DNA from: Rhineura floridana
Taxonomy: Eukaryota; Chordata; Lepidosauria; Squamata; Rhineuridae
Assembly: GCF_030035675.1 (NCBI RefSeq)
Contig: NC_084481.1
Location: 228,996,927-229,060,926, forward strand
Direction of reading: 5' to 3'
DNA length: 64,000 bases
Under the pieces are notes generated by a model. That model saw only the letters and a program-made list of their open reading frames with translations. It was not told the DNA's origin and made no database searches. The translations under genes were made by a program, and so were the position numbers. Numbering within the stretch: position 1 is the stretch's first letter; each line of letters begins with the position of its first letter. Positions 25,201 to 31,980 of the stretch are shown piece after piece.

Positions 25201-25516
25201 CTGGGTGAATAAATAGCTTGACCTGGTAAAGACAGCATCCTGTTTTATGCTGTTGTACTTCAATACAATAAGGATATTACATTGCTCACTGGGTTTGCAA
25301 GCATCTGTGGCAGTTCAGCAGTTGACAACCTTGTTACAGTAGTGGCACATAGACCATATTTCTCCAACCATGTTTTCAATAGGATGACTTTTTAACAATA
25401 AAAGGAAATAATCACAGCAATATACAATGATTAGCAGGCTAGAGAATTAAGGGACTGGGGAAAAAATAGAAACATTATTCTTCACCCATTCAAGAAACAC
25501 TGAGATTTACCTTCAT
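1135..25516 (-). CDS. ARID4A: ARID4A (AT-rich interaction domain 4A, RBBP1), 5' part: coding exons 2-9, start codon to residue ~220
   Basis: Nuclear chromatin protein known from mammals to bind the RB pocket and the SIN3/HDAC repressor complex. Eight coding exons are seen on the minus strand: 25511-25516 (coding part), 22573-22683, 21158-21223, 20273-20363, 8177-8256, 7986-8080, 3468-3600 and 1135-1214. All are bounded by AG and GT, the phases join without a break, and the translation follows human ARID4A closely: [20 protein letters not shown] at the start, then [49 protein letters not shown], an acidic stretch (SSEEEEED), [12 protein letters not shown] and DQCLVRSF. This covers the N-terminal Tudor-like module (about residues 4-120 in the family) and the start of the RBB1NT region (from about 170). 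The ARID, chromo-barrel and RB-binding parts lie off the left edge. The protein is normally about 1,250 residues. Introns are swollen by LINEs. The identity is secure. Confidence 0.97.
1440..1740 (+). mobile_element. Old CR1 LINE 3' fragment
   Basis: Decayed match to the C-terminal reverse-transcriptase region of the better CR1 copy at 12.6 kb: a 'WNSLP.DAV'-like segment near 1475, followed by a degraded 3'UTR. It lies in ARID4A intron 8. No clean ends. Confidence 0.55.
1741..2215 (-). mobile_element. Old L2-clade LINE 3' fragment
   Basis: Antisense copy of the L2 3' region. It begins with the rest of the tail and the '..CCACCTTGAGAC..' type 3'UTR, and continues into degraded ORF2 C-terminus, including the 'tggcaaccgatgcaact' block seen in the better copies as 'gggcagccagtgcaatt'. 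Frame is lost. Confidence 0.55.
2343..2515 (+). mobile_element. tRNA-derived SINE, sense, fairly well kept
   Basis: The 5' part is tRNA-like, with an A box (TAGCTCAGTGG) and a B box (GGTTTAATCC) about 45 bp apart. It is followed by the conserved body 'gaaaccctggtgagccaccg' and 'tactgagctagaaggaccaa'. Other copies in the window are at 18.3, 23.8, 25.1 and 60.1 kb. It is a squamate family; I do not assign its Repbase name. Confidence 0.8.
2742..2818. repeat. 16-bp perfect inverted repeat (hairpin)
   Basis: Arms 2742-2757 (aaaaatgcttttagga) and 2803-2818 (its exact reverse complement), with a 45-bp spacer. It follows a block around 2665-2710 (cacgtttcagctaac.., ccttcatcagggg) that looks like part of an interspersed repeat. 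The family is not recognised. Confidence 0.6.
3468..3600 (-). CDS. ARID4A: ARID4A exon 8 (acidic linker, residues 150-194)
   Basis: Completes Val150, then [40 protein letters not shown] and YPAL. Acceptor CTCTAG, donor GTGAGA. The acidic run is a little more glutamate-rich than human (EEEED where human has EEDED). The TSSSEEAE segment differs from the human SATERTE, a normal level of divergence. Confidence 0.95.
5228..7945 (-). mobile_element. L2-clade LINE, 5'-truncated, nearly intact ORF2 (copy A)
   Basis: The 3' end is at 5228 with a (TTA)n-type tail. ORF2 reads from about 7912 down: endonuclease C-terminus with [11 protein letters not shown], a linker, then reverse transcriptase motifs [44 protein letters not shown] and the catalytic YADDTQLY (6236-6247). 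One TGA at 6359-6361 sits in the same frame where sister copies have Trp. After SRLDY at about 5852 a short deletion changes frame, and the C-terminal [14 protein letters not shown] block follows in another frame. The 5' truncation point is about 40 bp from the ARID4A exon 7 donor. It fills about 60% of ARID4A intron 7. Few lesions suggest a fairly young copy. Confidence 0.9.
7986..8080 (-). CDS. ARID4A: ARID4A exon 7 (residues 119-149 plus two bases)
   Basis: Reads [20 protein letters not shown] then [11 protein letters not shown] and the first two bases of Val. Acceptor TCCTAG, donor GTGAGT. An L2 LINE begins about 40 bp into the following intron. Confidence 0.97.
8177..8256 (-). CDS. ARID4A: ARID4A exon 6 (residues 92-118)
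   Basis: Completes the split Val, then [20 protein letters not shown] and HFAESE. Acceptor TTTAG, donor GTAGGG. It is separated from exon 5 by a 12-kb intron but only 96 bp from exon 7. Confidence 0.96.
10167..10245 (+). repeat. Short interspersed repeat ('CCATGTCTGCTCTGAAGTAA' family)
   Basis: Begins 'caatcctaaccatgtctgct' and contains 'agggcttgctcccaggtaaa'. Closely related blocks are at 26160-26236, 29465-29535, 50100-50145, 50705-50765 and 61815-61890. It is multi-copy in this window alone; superfamily not recognised. Confidence 0.6.
10346..10440. repeat. Palindromic MITE-like repeat (CTACTCAGAGCAGACCCATT family)
   Basis: Starts 'cctactcagagcagacccat' and ends with a near inverted copy (agtggatttactctgagtat). 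Related copies are at 56172-56282 and about 49790-49880. Foldback structure without coding capacity; superfamily uncertain. Confidence 0.55.
10958..11607 (+). mobile_element. BovB (RTE) LINE 3' fragment
   Basis: Encodes the BovB ORF2 C-terminus: [40 protein letters not shown] and the following 'FGH.MRR' segment, then the 3' end with 'tcgccataagtcgtagttga' and an ACAACAA tail. Two ORF pieces show small frame breaks. 5'-truncated. In ARID4A intron 5. Confidence 0.88.
12600..13622 (+). mobile_element. CR1-clade LINE, 5'-truncated, young, uninterrupted C-terminal ORF
   Basis: An open frame runs from before 12600 to 13403, with [75 protein letters not shown] and [20 protein letters not shown]. 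This is the end of a CR1 reverse transcriptase after the YADD box, which is cut off by 5' truncation. The 3'UTR ends in the octamer tail ttcttatg repeated (13598-13619). No stop in about 265 codons, so insertion is recent compared with the fragments at 1.4 and 45.9 kb. Confidence 0.88.
14440..14839 (+). mobile_element. L2-clade LINE 3' end with clear target-site duplication (copy B)
   Basis: Encodes the last part of ORF2 ([35 protein letters not shown]), then the 3'UTR with 'agtcgcctagagtg' and a (TTA)n tail at 14817-14839. It is flanked by AAAGAGGGT at 14431-14439 and 14840-14848, the target-site duplication of one insertion. In ARID4A intron 5. Confidence 0.88.
15401..15528. mobile_element. 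hAT-type palindromic MITE
   Basis: Left end 'caggaacagccaacatggt', right part 'ggagtccaacaacatctgga' and 'caagttggctacccct'. The two halves are imperfect inverted copies. Same broad family as the copies at 16.7, 19.1 and 50.0 kb. Confidence 0.65.
15905..16045. mobile_element. Degraded hAT-type MITE
   Basis: Shares the core 'ccaacattcctgaccagtgg', 'ctggctggtgctgatg' and 'gaagtccaacaaatgaaggg' with the better copies. The ends are too worn to place exactly. Confidence 0.5.
16697..16821. mobile_element. hAT-type MITE with probable 8-bp target-site duplication
   Basis: Left end 'caaaggtagccaagatggg', right end 'caccatgctgcctacccc'. Flanks TCTTAAGG (16689-16696) and TTTTAAGA (16822-16829) agree at 6 of 8 positions, as expected of an aged hAT duplication. 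The interior has the 'gatgggagctgtatacaaca' core. Confidence 0.65.
18270..18445 (-). mobile_element. Diverged tRNA-derived SINE, antisense
   Basis: The reverse strand shows a worn tRNA-like head ('ctaccactgagctgtcacc' on plus at 18413-18431 is the A-box side) and a body with 'ctcaggctggaaacccagtg'. Older than the copy at 2.3 kb. Confidence 0.6.
19128..19265. mobile_element. hAT-type palindromic MITE
   Basis: Ends 'cagtgatgttgaacctgagg' and 'cacaggttccccacccctg', core 'acacccatcagccccagctg'. The halves form a foldback. I could not see a matching 8-bp flank. Confidence 0.7.
20273..20363 (-). CDS. ARID4A: ARID4A exon 5 (residues 62-91 plus one base)
   Basis: Reads [20 protein letters not shown] then [10 protein letters not shown] and ends in the first base of a split Val codon. 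Acceptor TTATAG, donor GTAAGC. Confidence 0.97.
21158..21223 (-). CDS. ARID4A: ARID4A exon 4 (residues 40-61)
   Basis: 22 codons, [19 protein letters not shown] then PLR. Acceptor TATATAG, donor GTATGT. Whole-codon boundaries on both sides, as expected for the family. Confidence 0.96.
22573..22683 (-). CDS. ARID4A: ARID4A exon 3 (residues 3-39)
   Basis: 37 whole codons reading [20 protein letters not shown] through AVKRLVKVK. Acceptor TTCAG, donor GTAAGA. It is the first strand set of the N-terminal Tudor-like module and nearly identical to human over its length (I recall Thr where Ala precedes VKRLVKVK). Confidence 0.97.
22817..23445. mobile_element. hAT-type MITE split by an L2 insertion, with 8-bp target-site duplication
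   Basis: Left part 22817-22923 starts 'cagcctttcccaaccagtgt'; right part 23413-23445 ends with its inverted copy 'actggttgggaaaggctg'. Flanks are GTCTAGGA (22809-22816) and GTCTACGA (23446-23453), 7 of 8 identical. An L2 3' end sits between the halves. In ARID4A intron 2, 126 bp from exon 3. Confidence 0.85.
22924..23412 (+). mobile_element. L2-clade LINE 3' end inside the hAT MITE
   Basis: Carries a worn ORF2 end (kin to 'ERAFSVVAP' near 23150 and 'KTFLFSQAF' near 23245) and the 3'UTR 'gcccagagagcttcggctat' with a (TAAA)n tail at 23393-23412. It interrupts the MITE after 'ccaacaac', and the MITE resumes at 'catctgg'. It is therefore younger than the MITE. Confidence 0.82.
23811..23998 (-). 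mobile_element. tRNA-derived SINE, antisense, well kept
   Basis: The reverse strand reads head 'agagccatagttcagtggca' with the A box, then the B-box region, 'ggctgggagagactcctgcc' and the 3' end 'atatggcagctccctatat'. It is the best antisense copy of the family. Confidence 0.78.
25085..25255 (+). mobile_element. Diverged tRNA-derived SINE, sense
   Basis: Contains 'gctttgcatgcaaaaggtcc' and 'caggttcagcaccagatagg' (worn B box), then a decayed body. Lies 260 bp from ARID4A exon 2. Confidence 0.6.
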
Positions 25517-25568
25517 CTTTGAAGGTTATTTGAGGGATTCCAGCTCAAAAGCTTCTTCGTTACCACAG
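25511..25568 (-). CDS. ARID4A: ARID4A exon 2: 5'UTR end plus start codon (Met-Lys)
   Basis: The acceptor is a T-run followed by CAG, just upstream of 25568. 52 nt of 5'UTR follow, then ATG at 25516-25514 and AAG, then donor GTAAAT at 25510. A first coding exon with only Met-Lys matches the human gene, where residue 3 (Ala) opens the next exon. The upstream acceptor implies a separate non-coding exon 1. Confidence 0.9.
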
Positions 25569-27240
25569 CTGAAAAAAAATCTAGAAAACAAGGGGGGAGA
25601 GAGAGATGGTAAAATTTATCCATATAAGAAAAGTAACAACAGAGCTCTAGAAAGTAATTCATCAACAAAGTCTCTGGTCAATTATAAGAACACACAATAA
25701 TAATAACAATAACATTTATAACACCCCTCCACCAAAGTGTACACAAGTGTATACAATACCTACTCTGCACCTGTAGAACCCCCCCCCACTCCAGGCCTAA
25801 TACTGGTAAGGAAAGTCCTGAGAAGAACTAAGTGGGCTCCTTAGAGTCCTGGTTGCGAAGCTGCTGATCCCGCCACCCTCTCCTATGCACTTCAGCTCTC
25901 ACTTGCCCATCTCTGCGTTCACCCTCTGTCAGTCACTGCCATCCATCCTCTTTCTTTCGGAAGAGACTCTACAGCCACAACAGAGAGACTTGCTCCTTTT
26001 CTAACAAGGAAGAAGAGGCTGATTGGGAAACAGGAACAAAATCAAGAGCCAGCATCTTCAGGTCCCTCTCAGCTTTCTGTAGATAAAGATGCTGCCTACT
26101 AAAGGGGAGGCTGGCAGATCATTTACATGCAGGCACACCCTCCATTTATGACTTCCAGCCTGATCCTAAGGATGTTTACTCAGAAGTATGTACTCAGTGG
26201 GACTTACTCCCAAGGGTGCACAGGGCTGCAGCCGATGTCAGCAACATCCCCTCAACCACTTAGTAAATTTACTCCTTTGCGCCCCCCTCACATCGGACCC
26301 CTCCCTTCATCCCCCACTTACAACTCACAGATACCATCCAAGCCCCATTTTCCTTACTCAAAACTCCCCCTTTTTCCTTTCAGCTCACTTCCTCATATGC
26401 TAAAGCTCTCTCCTCCTTCCGCCCACTTTCATTTTGGTTTTTTTTAAGCATACCCTCTCCCCCCTCACAAAAACCAAAGTCTAGATGTATCATCACTTCA
26501 GGTGCTTTCCACAAATCCAAAAGAAAACACCTCCCTTCACACATACAAGCACCTGCCCCTGTCTGAGACCCCCCACAAGAAGTATGGCCTCCATGGACAA
26601 CCTCCCGGCCCCCAAACACACACGGCCACCTTCTCACACCTCCCGGCCCAGCCCAAGCAACAAGGACCCTCCAACACACACAACCCTCCTTGCCCGACCC
26701 TTGCGATGACAGAGTGGAAAAGGGAGGAGTGTCTGTGTGTGGTGGAAGAGAGAAATGGTGCTGCGTGTGCCTGGGAGAAGAAACCCGCTGAGATTCCCCC
26801 TGGAAAGACAACCGACGAAGGTTTGGGGCAGAGAAGGCAGGCGTAGAGGAAAAGGAGAGAGAAGAAAGAGGACTTGCTCGCCCCAAACTGAAGAGAGGCC
26901 ACATTCAGACGTGTAGTGGAGGAACAGAGAGAGAGATTGAGAGGGAACCCTCCCCGCTGTGCGGGTGGAAAGAGGAAGACTTGGCTGCTGTTTCTCCCAA
27001 TGAGGAAAGGAGAAGAATAGGGGGGGGGAAGATAACACTCCTCCTTCCTCACCCCCCCTCAGCCTTCAGAGGCGAAAGATGGGGGGGGAAGAGGTTGGAT
27101 CCCAGCCCGTCCTGTGGAAGAGATCGCGAGTTACAACAGAAGCCGCTACAGATTCCCCCCTGCCTGCCTCCACCACCAAGCCCGGCCAGGCCCCCTTGCC
27201 TGGCTTCCCTGCCCCCTCTGCAAGCCCTGTTACAAACTCA
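25569..27240 (-). other. Probable ARID4A intron 1
   Basis: Runs from the exon 2 acceptor up to a strong GTGAGT donor at 27240. The part from 26.2 kb onward is C-rich on the plus strand and grades into the CpG island. Apart from the SINE-like repeat noted separately I see no feature. Confidence 0.45.
26160..26236 (+). repeat. Copy of the TTTACTCAGAAGTA interspersed repeat
   Basis: Reads 'gatcctaaggatgtttactc' and 'tgggacttactcccaagggt', with the typical end 'gggctgcagcc'. Same family as 10167-10245. Confidence 0.6.
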
Positions 27241-27560
27241 CAGCCGAGGACGATGCGGCGTCGGCGGCTGCTCTCTCTCCCCAGCCGCTGTGTGAGCGCG
27301 CGAGCGCGTCCCCGGCCGAAGGCACCGTCCGACCCCGACCAGGAACAGGCGGCGGCGAAGGACGACGACGACGACAGAGGTGGTGGTGGTGGCGGCAGCA
27401 GCGACGGAGAGGCTGTCCCGCTTCCTTGCTCCGCCTCTTCCCCGCCCCCGTCCGCCAGCAAGCCAGTCCTCCCGCCCGGGCTCCGCGGCTCCCACTGACT
27501 CTCGCTATCTCGCCCAGCGCTGTTCAACACCCAAATAACAAGGCGTTGAGCAGAATCTAC
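27241..27560 (-). other. ARID4A: Candidate non-coding exon 1 of ARID4A
   Basis: Exon 2 has an acceptor and 5'UTR, so an upstream exon must exist. The best minus-strand donor in the CpG island is GGCT|GTGAGTTTGT at 27241/27240. A start site near 27.55 kb would put the first CCAAT box (27634-27638) at the usual distance upstream. The start is a guess; RNA data would fix it. Confidence 0.4.
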
Positions 27561-27633
27561 GCTGCGCGGCCTCCTACTGGCTCCGCCCCCTTCTCCCCAC
27601 CCGTGACGCCCAAGCCTGCTCTGCCCCTCCCTT

Positions 27634-28011
27634 ATTGGGCGCCGTGCGCATCTCCCGCCTTTCATTGGACTGCGGAAGGGCATCTTTTGCGAGACGATTG
27701 GCCGGGTGCTTTCCCTGCTTTCACCTCCTCCTCCTCTCTGTCTTTTCATTACAGAAGGGGGAGACTTTTCATTGGTCCAAACCCGTAGATTTGCGAAGCC
27801 CCGTTGGACGTCAGGGCTTTAAAAAAAAAGGAGTGAAGTCAAAGTTTCCACCGGTCCCGCCCCTTTCCTCTCTAGTTGGGAAGAAAGCGAGCGAGAGGCC
27901 TGCAGGGGCTGGATGTGAAGCGCCGCCGCCGCGCGCGGGGATTGGAGGGAGGCCGGCGGGGCAGGAAGTGGGGGGAAGAGGAGGTAGGGGGAAATGGCGA
28001 CAGGGGATTGG
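27634..28011 (-). promoter_or_regulatory. Array of six CCAAT boxes (NF-Y type), all on the minus strand
   Basis: ATTGG is seen on plus at 27634-27638, 27664-27668, 27697-27701, 27771-27775, 27941-27945 and 28007-28011, so all read CCAAT in the ARID4A direction. The first three are 30-33 bp apart, about three helical turns. No reverse-oriented box was noted between them. Binding by NF-Y is inferred. Confidence 0.65.
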
Positions 28012-28164
28012 CTGCACAGGCTCCTCTCATAGAAACGGAAAAGGTGGAGGGCGGGGCCAACGCTGCCTTGCAATGGTGGCGAAGGAAAGGATCAGAGTCC
28101 TGACACGCATGCGTCCTCCGGCCGTCAGGGTTTATTTTTATTTTTTTTCCCCCACATCCCTTTC

Positions 28165-28279
28165 ACTCGGCGCCATTTTGTGCGATCTTCAGTCACGTCT
28201 TGGTCCCATTTCGTTGAGAGGGCTGGAGAAGAAGGGAAGCAGTAGAGCGGCCGTGGCAGAGGCGCTCCCTGGGCCTGAG
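28165..28279 (+). ncRNA. Candidate exon 1 of a divergent lncRNA (positional counterpart of human PSMA3-AS1)
   Basis: A pyrimidine-rich stretch leads to 'actcggcgccattttgtg', a YY1-like GCCAT element (28172-28180) often placed just inside TATA-less promoters. 100 bp on is a good donor, CCTGAG|GTAACG at 28279/28280. No long ORF is conserved. In human, PSMA3-AS1 starts next to ARID4A and runs antisense into PSMA3; the same orientation is possible here. Exons further on cannot be seen from sequence alone. Confidence 0.4.
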
Positions 28280-28468
28280 GTAACGAAACCCTGATGGGCG
28301 TGGACACGGCGAGGCGGAAAGACCTTTGTCCCTTGGATTAATGAAAGAAAAAACCCGCCGTGTTTTGCGCATGGACGCTCGCGGGGTGAGGAGAAGAGTG
28401 AGCCGCGGCGACCGTTACCGGGGGGGGGGCTGACTGTCATGGGCCGAGGGTAACATTGCGTAGAGGGG

Positions 28469-28491
28469 ACCGGAAGCCAAGTGTGACGTCA
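28469..28491. promoter_or_regulatory. ETS motif and palindromic CRE
   Basis: ACCGGAAG at 28469-28476 is an ETS/GABPA-type site. TGACGTCA at 28484-28491 is the full palindromic CREB/ATF element, 8 bp away. They lie downstream of the plus-strand exon 1 candidate, within the CpG island. Confidence 0.6.
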
Positions 28492-29145
28492 GGAGTGGCG
28501 CAGCCGCCAATAATAGGTGGGAGGGGTTTCCTCTTCCGGTGTTTTCCTTTTGATGGGGGGGTGGTCTTAGTCTTCAAATAAGGAAGGGAAGGTTTTGCGT
28601 CGACGAATCCGGAACGCGGGATTTCTTTTTCTCCCTCTTTGTTTTTCTTTCCACGAAACAGCCTTGCTTGGCTAGGGTGGCTTCGTTTCCACGGGAGCAG
28701 CCCTGTGACACTTCAGAGACGCCTTCCTTTTAGGGCGGCGTACTCGCTTTGTGGATTAGTGGCGCCTCTCTTAGATCCACGCAGTGTTATTCTCACGGGG
28801 CAGAAAGAGACCGCACAGTGGAAACATGGGGGAGAAACAGTTTATACACAGTTGCGTTCCGTTCTTGTTTTTATCTTTAGCGTTTCGTGGTATTTCACTT
28901 CGCCTCCCCCCCCCATTCGTTCGATACTTATATTTGTCAACTGAGGATAATACTTAATGAATCTGATGAAGAAAGCTCTAGCCCTCTCTCCAAAGCTTAT
29001 GCTGTTGTGATTCAGCAGCAACAGGCATAAAGGAGCTTTCCATGTCAAAATTAACTTAAGGATATATGTTGTGTAGTTATTTATGTATTTATATATGTAT
29101 TCTTCCCAGTAGGAACGGATAGCACAGTACAAACCATGTTTACTC

Positions 29146-29313
29146 ATGTTGTTGTTATGTGCCTTCAAGTGGATTATGACTTATGGCGACCCTAGGAATC
29201 AGTGACCTCCAAGAGCATCTGTCATGAACCACCCTGTTCAGATCTTGTAAGTTCAGGTCTGTGGCTTCCTTTATGGAATCAGTCCATCTCTTGTTTGGCC
29301 TTCCTCTACTCCC
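29146..29313 (-). mobile_element. BovB (RTE) LINE 3' end, antisense
   Basis: Starts with the inverted tail GTTGTTGTTATG, then the complement of the BovB 3' region seen at 30.45-30.62 kb ('gaccaccctgttcagatctt' type block and 'cttgtttggccttcctcta'). It stops exactly where the next MITE begins. Confidence 0.82.
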
Positions 29314-29314
29314 G

Positions 29315-29452
29315 CAGCCTTTCTGAACCAGTGTGCCTCCAGATGTTGTTGGACCACAACTCCCATCAGCCTCAGCCAGCATTGCCAATGGTCAGGAAAG
29401 ATGGGAATTGTGGTCCAACAACATCTGGAGGCGCACTGGTTCGGAAAGGCTG
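29315..29452. mobile_element. hAT-type palindromic MITE, nearly perfect foldback
   Basis: 138 bp. The ends 'cagcctttctgaaccagtgt' and 'cactggttcggaaaggctg' are inverted copies, and the arms match over about 53 bp with only a few differences. Same subfamily as the split copy at 22.8 kb. No matching 8-bp flank, because the left side is occupied by BovB. Confidence 0.8.
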
Positions 29453-29872
29453 CCTCAGAGTATCCAAAATGTTCACTCACAAGTAAGCTGTATTGAATCC
29501 AGTAAGGCTTACTCCCCGATAAGTGTGGTTGCAATTGCCGCTTAAAATATGTTTTAAAGCAAAGGCTGTTCACAAGTCCAAATGAGTTATGCTTCTCTTC
29601 TCCCTTCCCCAAACTTCCTTTCGCCCATGTACCAAGATGGATTGATTTAAATCATCAAAGGATGGTTTTGTTTTAAATTGTGTTTCTCACTTACCCTTGT
29701 TTTAAATTGAGCTTGTCACAGTTCTTCACATATTTTTTAAACAATGGTGCAGATCTGATTACTGAATCATTTTAATTTACAACTCTATAGCGTTTTACAA
29801 GGAGGGTACACTTTGTGAAATTGTTCAGATAACTTGATTTTTATTAATTTAGGAAATAGTACATACTACACC

Positions 29873-30618
29873 ATACTATTAGCAGAAACCAGTAATGATT
29901 TGAAACGAATGCTGATGAAAGTTAAAGAGGAAAGCACAAAAGCAGGACTACAGCTAAACATCAAGAAGACTAAAGTAATGACAACAGAAGATTTATGTAA
30001 CTTTAAAGTTGACAATAAAGACATTGAACTTGTCAAGGATTATCAATACCTTGGCACAGTCATTAACCAAAATGGAGACAATAGTCAAGACATTAGAAGA
30101 AGCTAGGACCTGGAAGGGCAGCTATGAGAGAACTAGAAAAGGTCCTCAAATGCAATGATGTATCACAGAACACTAAAGTCAGGATCATTCAGACCATGGT
30201 ATTTCCGATCTCTGTATGGATGTGAAAGTTGGACAGTGAAAAAGGCGGATAAGAGAAAAATCAACTCCTTTGAAATGTAGTGTTGGAGGAGAGCTTTGCA
30301 CATACCATGGACCGTGAAAAAGACAAATAATTGGGTGTTAGAACAAATTAAACCAGAACTATCACTAGAAGCTAAAATGATATCATATTTGGACACATAA
30401 TGAGAAGACATGGTTCCTTAGAAAAAGACAGTGCTGGGAAAAACAGAAGGGAGTAGAAATAGAGGAAGGCCAAACAAGAGATGGATTGATTCCATAAAGG
30501 AAGCCACAGACCTGAACTTACAAGATCTGAACAGGGTGGTTTACGACAGATGCTCTTGGAGGTCGCTGATTCACAGGGTCTCCATAAGTTGATTAACTTA
30601 AAGGCACATAACAATATT
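29873..30618 (+). mobile_element. BovB (RTE) LINE 3' part
   Basis: Begins inside the reverse transcriptase just after the catalytic box ([50 protein letters not shown]), followed by the C-terminal block in other frames and the 3' end with an AACAATA tail. Several frame breaks. Confidence 0.87.
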
Positions 30619-31042
30619 TTGTTCTAAGGCTCCAAGACGGGTGCTTTCTTGGGTCTTGTCGTTTGGAATCCTAGGCAACACTATTTCTGGCACTTTGGGT
30701 TTCCCCTTGGCCTAGAGTGGGTGACCAGGTTTAAGAGGTGATGACAGTTTACCTACCTTGCAGGGTTGTTGTTGGTTTAACTCAGTCCTGGTAAGGGAGG
30801 CATGGGTTGTGCCTGGCCGGTATCAATTGCCCTGGGCTTGCAAGTTGACTTGGGAGTTGGGAACTTGCAAGTTCTGGACAGTGACCATGTTAACTAAAAC
30901 CTATTAGAATATGCAACATGTGAACAGTTACATTATGTTACAGTAGCAACTAACAGTTCCAATAAACAATAGTAAATGATTTTATACAGCTAACACAGCA
31001 ATTATATTACATATTACTATCAACATAAAACTGTTAAACAAC

Positions 31043-31285
31043 ATAGGAAGGGGACTCATCATGAGCAGACATGATTCACTAGAAAAGACAATAATGCTGG
31101 GAAAAACAGCAGGTAGTAGAAGAAGAGGAAGGCCAAACAAGACGGATTGATTCCATAAAGGAAGCCACAGACCTGAACTTACAAGATCTGAACAGGGTGG
31201 TTCATGACAGATGCTCTTTTGGAGGTCACTGATTCATAGGGTCGCCATAAGTCATAATCAACCTGAAGGCACATAACAACAACAT
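31043..31285 (+). mobile_element. BovB (RTE) LINE 3' end
   Basis: Starts at 'catcatgagcagacatgatt', contains 'aggaagccacagacctgaac' and ends in an ACAACAAC tail. It is the third BovB 3' end within 2.2 kb. Confidence 0.82.
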
Positions 31286-31404
31286 ATGTTGTGCACTGAT
31301 TTGCAAGGCTGTCTTAAAGTCTGTTCCAGGGATGTTAACAACAAATATCAAGAAAAATGTAAAGGAAAAAAACAGAATACTGTGACAACTTCTGTTTTCA
31401 TCAA

Positions 31405-31980
31405 CTTGCTACAGCTAGTGCAAAATGCGGCGGCCAGACTGCTAACAAGAACTAAGCGGTCTGAGCATATAACACCTGTGCTAGCCCGTTTGCACTGGCT
31501 TCCAATATGCTTCCGGGCCAGATTCAAAGTGTTGGCATTTACCTATAAAGCCTTATACGGCGTGGGACCACGATATCTGTCGGAACGCCTCTCCCGATAT
31601 GAACCGGCCCATACACTACGGTCTACTACGAAGGCCCTCCTCTGGGTTCCGACTCATAGGGAAGCCCGGAGAGTGGTGACAAGATCTAGGGCCTTCTCAG
31701 TGGTGGCCCCCGAACTATGGAATGGTCTTCCTGAGGAGGTGCGCCTGGCGCCGACACTATCATCTTTTCGGCGCCAGGTTAAAACCTTTCTCTTCTCTGA
31801 GGCATTTTAATTCCTGTTAATTTAAATTATTATAATTTGATTTTAGACTGTACAGTTTTTTGTACAGTTTTGTATTGTGATATACTGTATTGTGTTATTT
31901 TTGTTGTATTTTTAATGTTCACCGCCCAGAGAGCTGTTGCTAGTCGGGCGGTATATAAGCTTAATTAAATAAATAAATAA
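31405..31980 (+). mobile_element. L2-clade LINE 3' end with open C-terminal ORF (copy C)
   Basis: An open frame to 31810 reads [80 protein letters not shown] and [15 protein letters not shown]. The 3'UTR with 'gcccagagagctgttgctag' and a (TAAA)n tail follows. No stop in the kept 130 codons: young. Confidence 0.88.

Larger units (their letters stand above)
27080..28620. promoter_or_regulatory. CpG-island promoter, apparently bidirectional (ARID4A / divergent transcript)
   Basis: The only strongly CpG-rich stretch of the window, with GC-box-like GGCGGGGCC (28050-28058) and repeated CGG/CGCG. It lies at the 5' end of ARID4A on the minus strand and next to a good plus-strand first-exon candidate. 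No TATA box at a sensible distance is apparent. Confidence 0.8.

Noticed and set aside
26380-28310. Long open frames on both strands in the CpG island
   Set aside because: Pro/Ser/Arg/Gly-rich, overlapping in many frames, with no family resemblance. GC-rich sequence has few stops. They sit on the promoter and 5'UTR of ARID4A.
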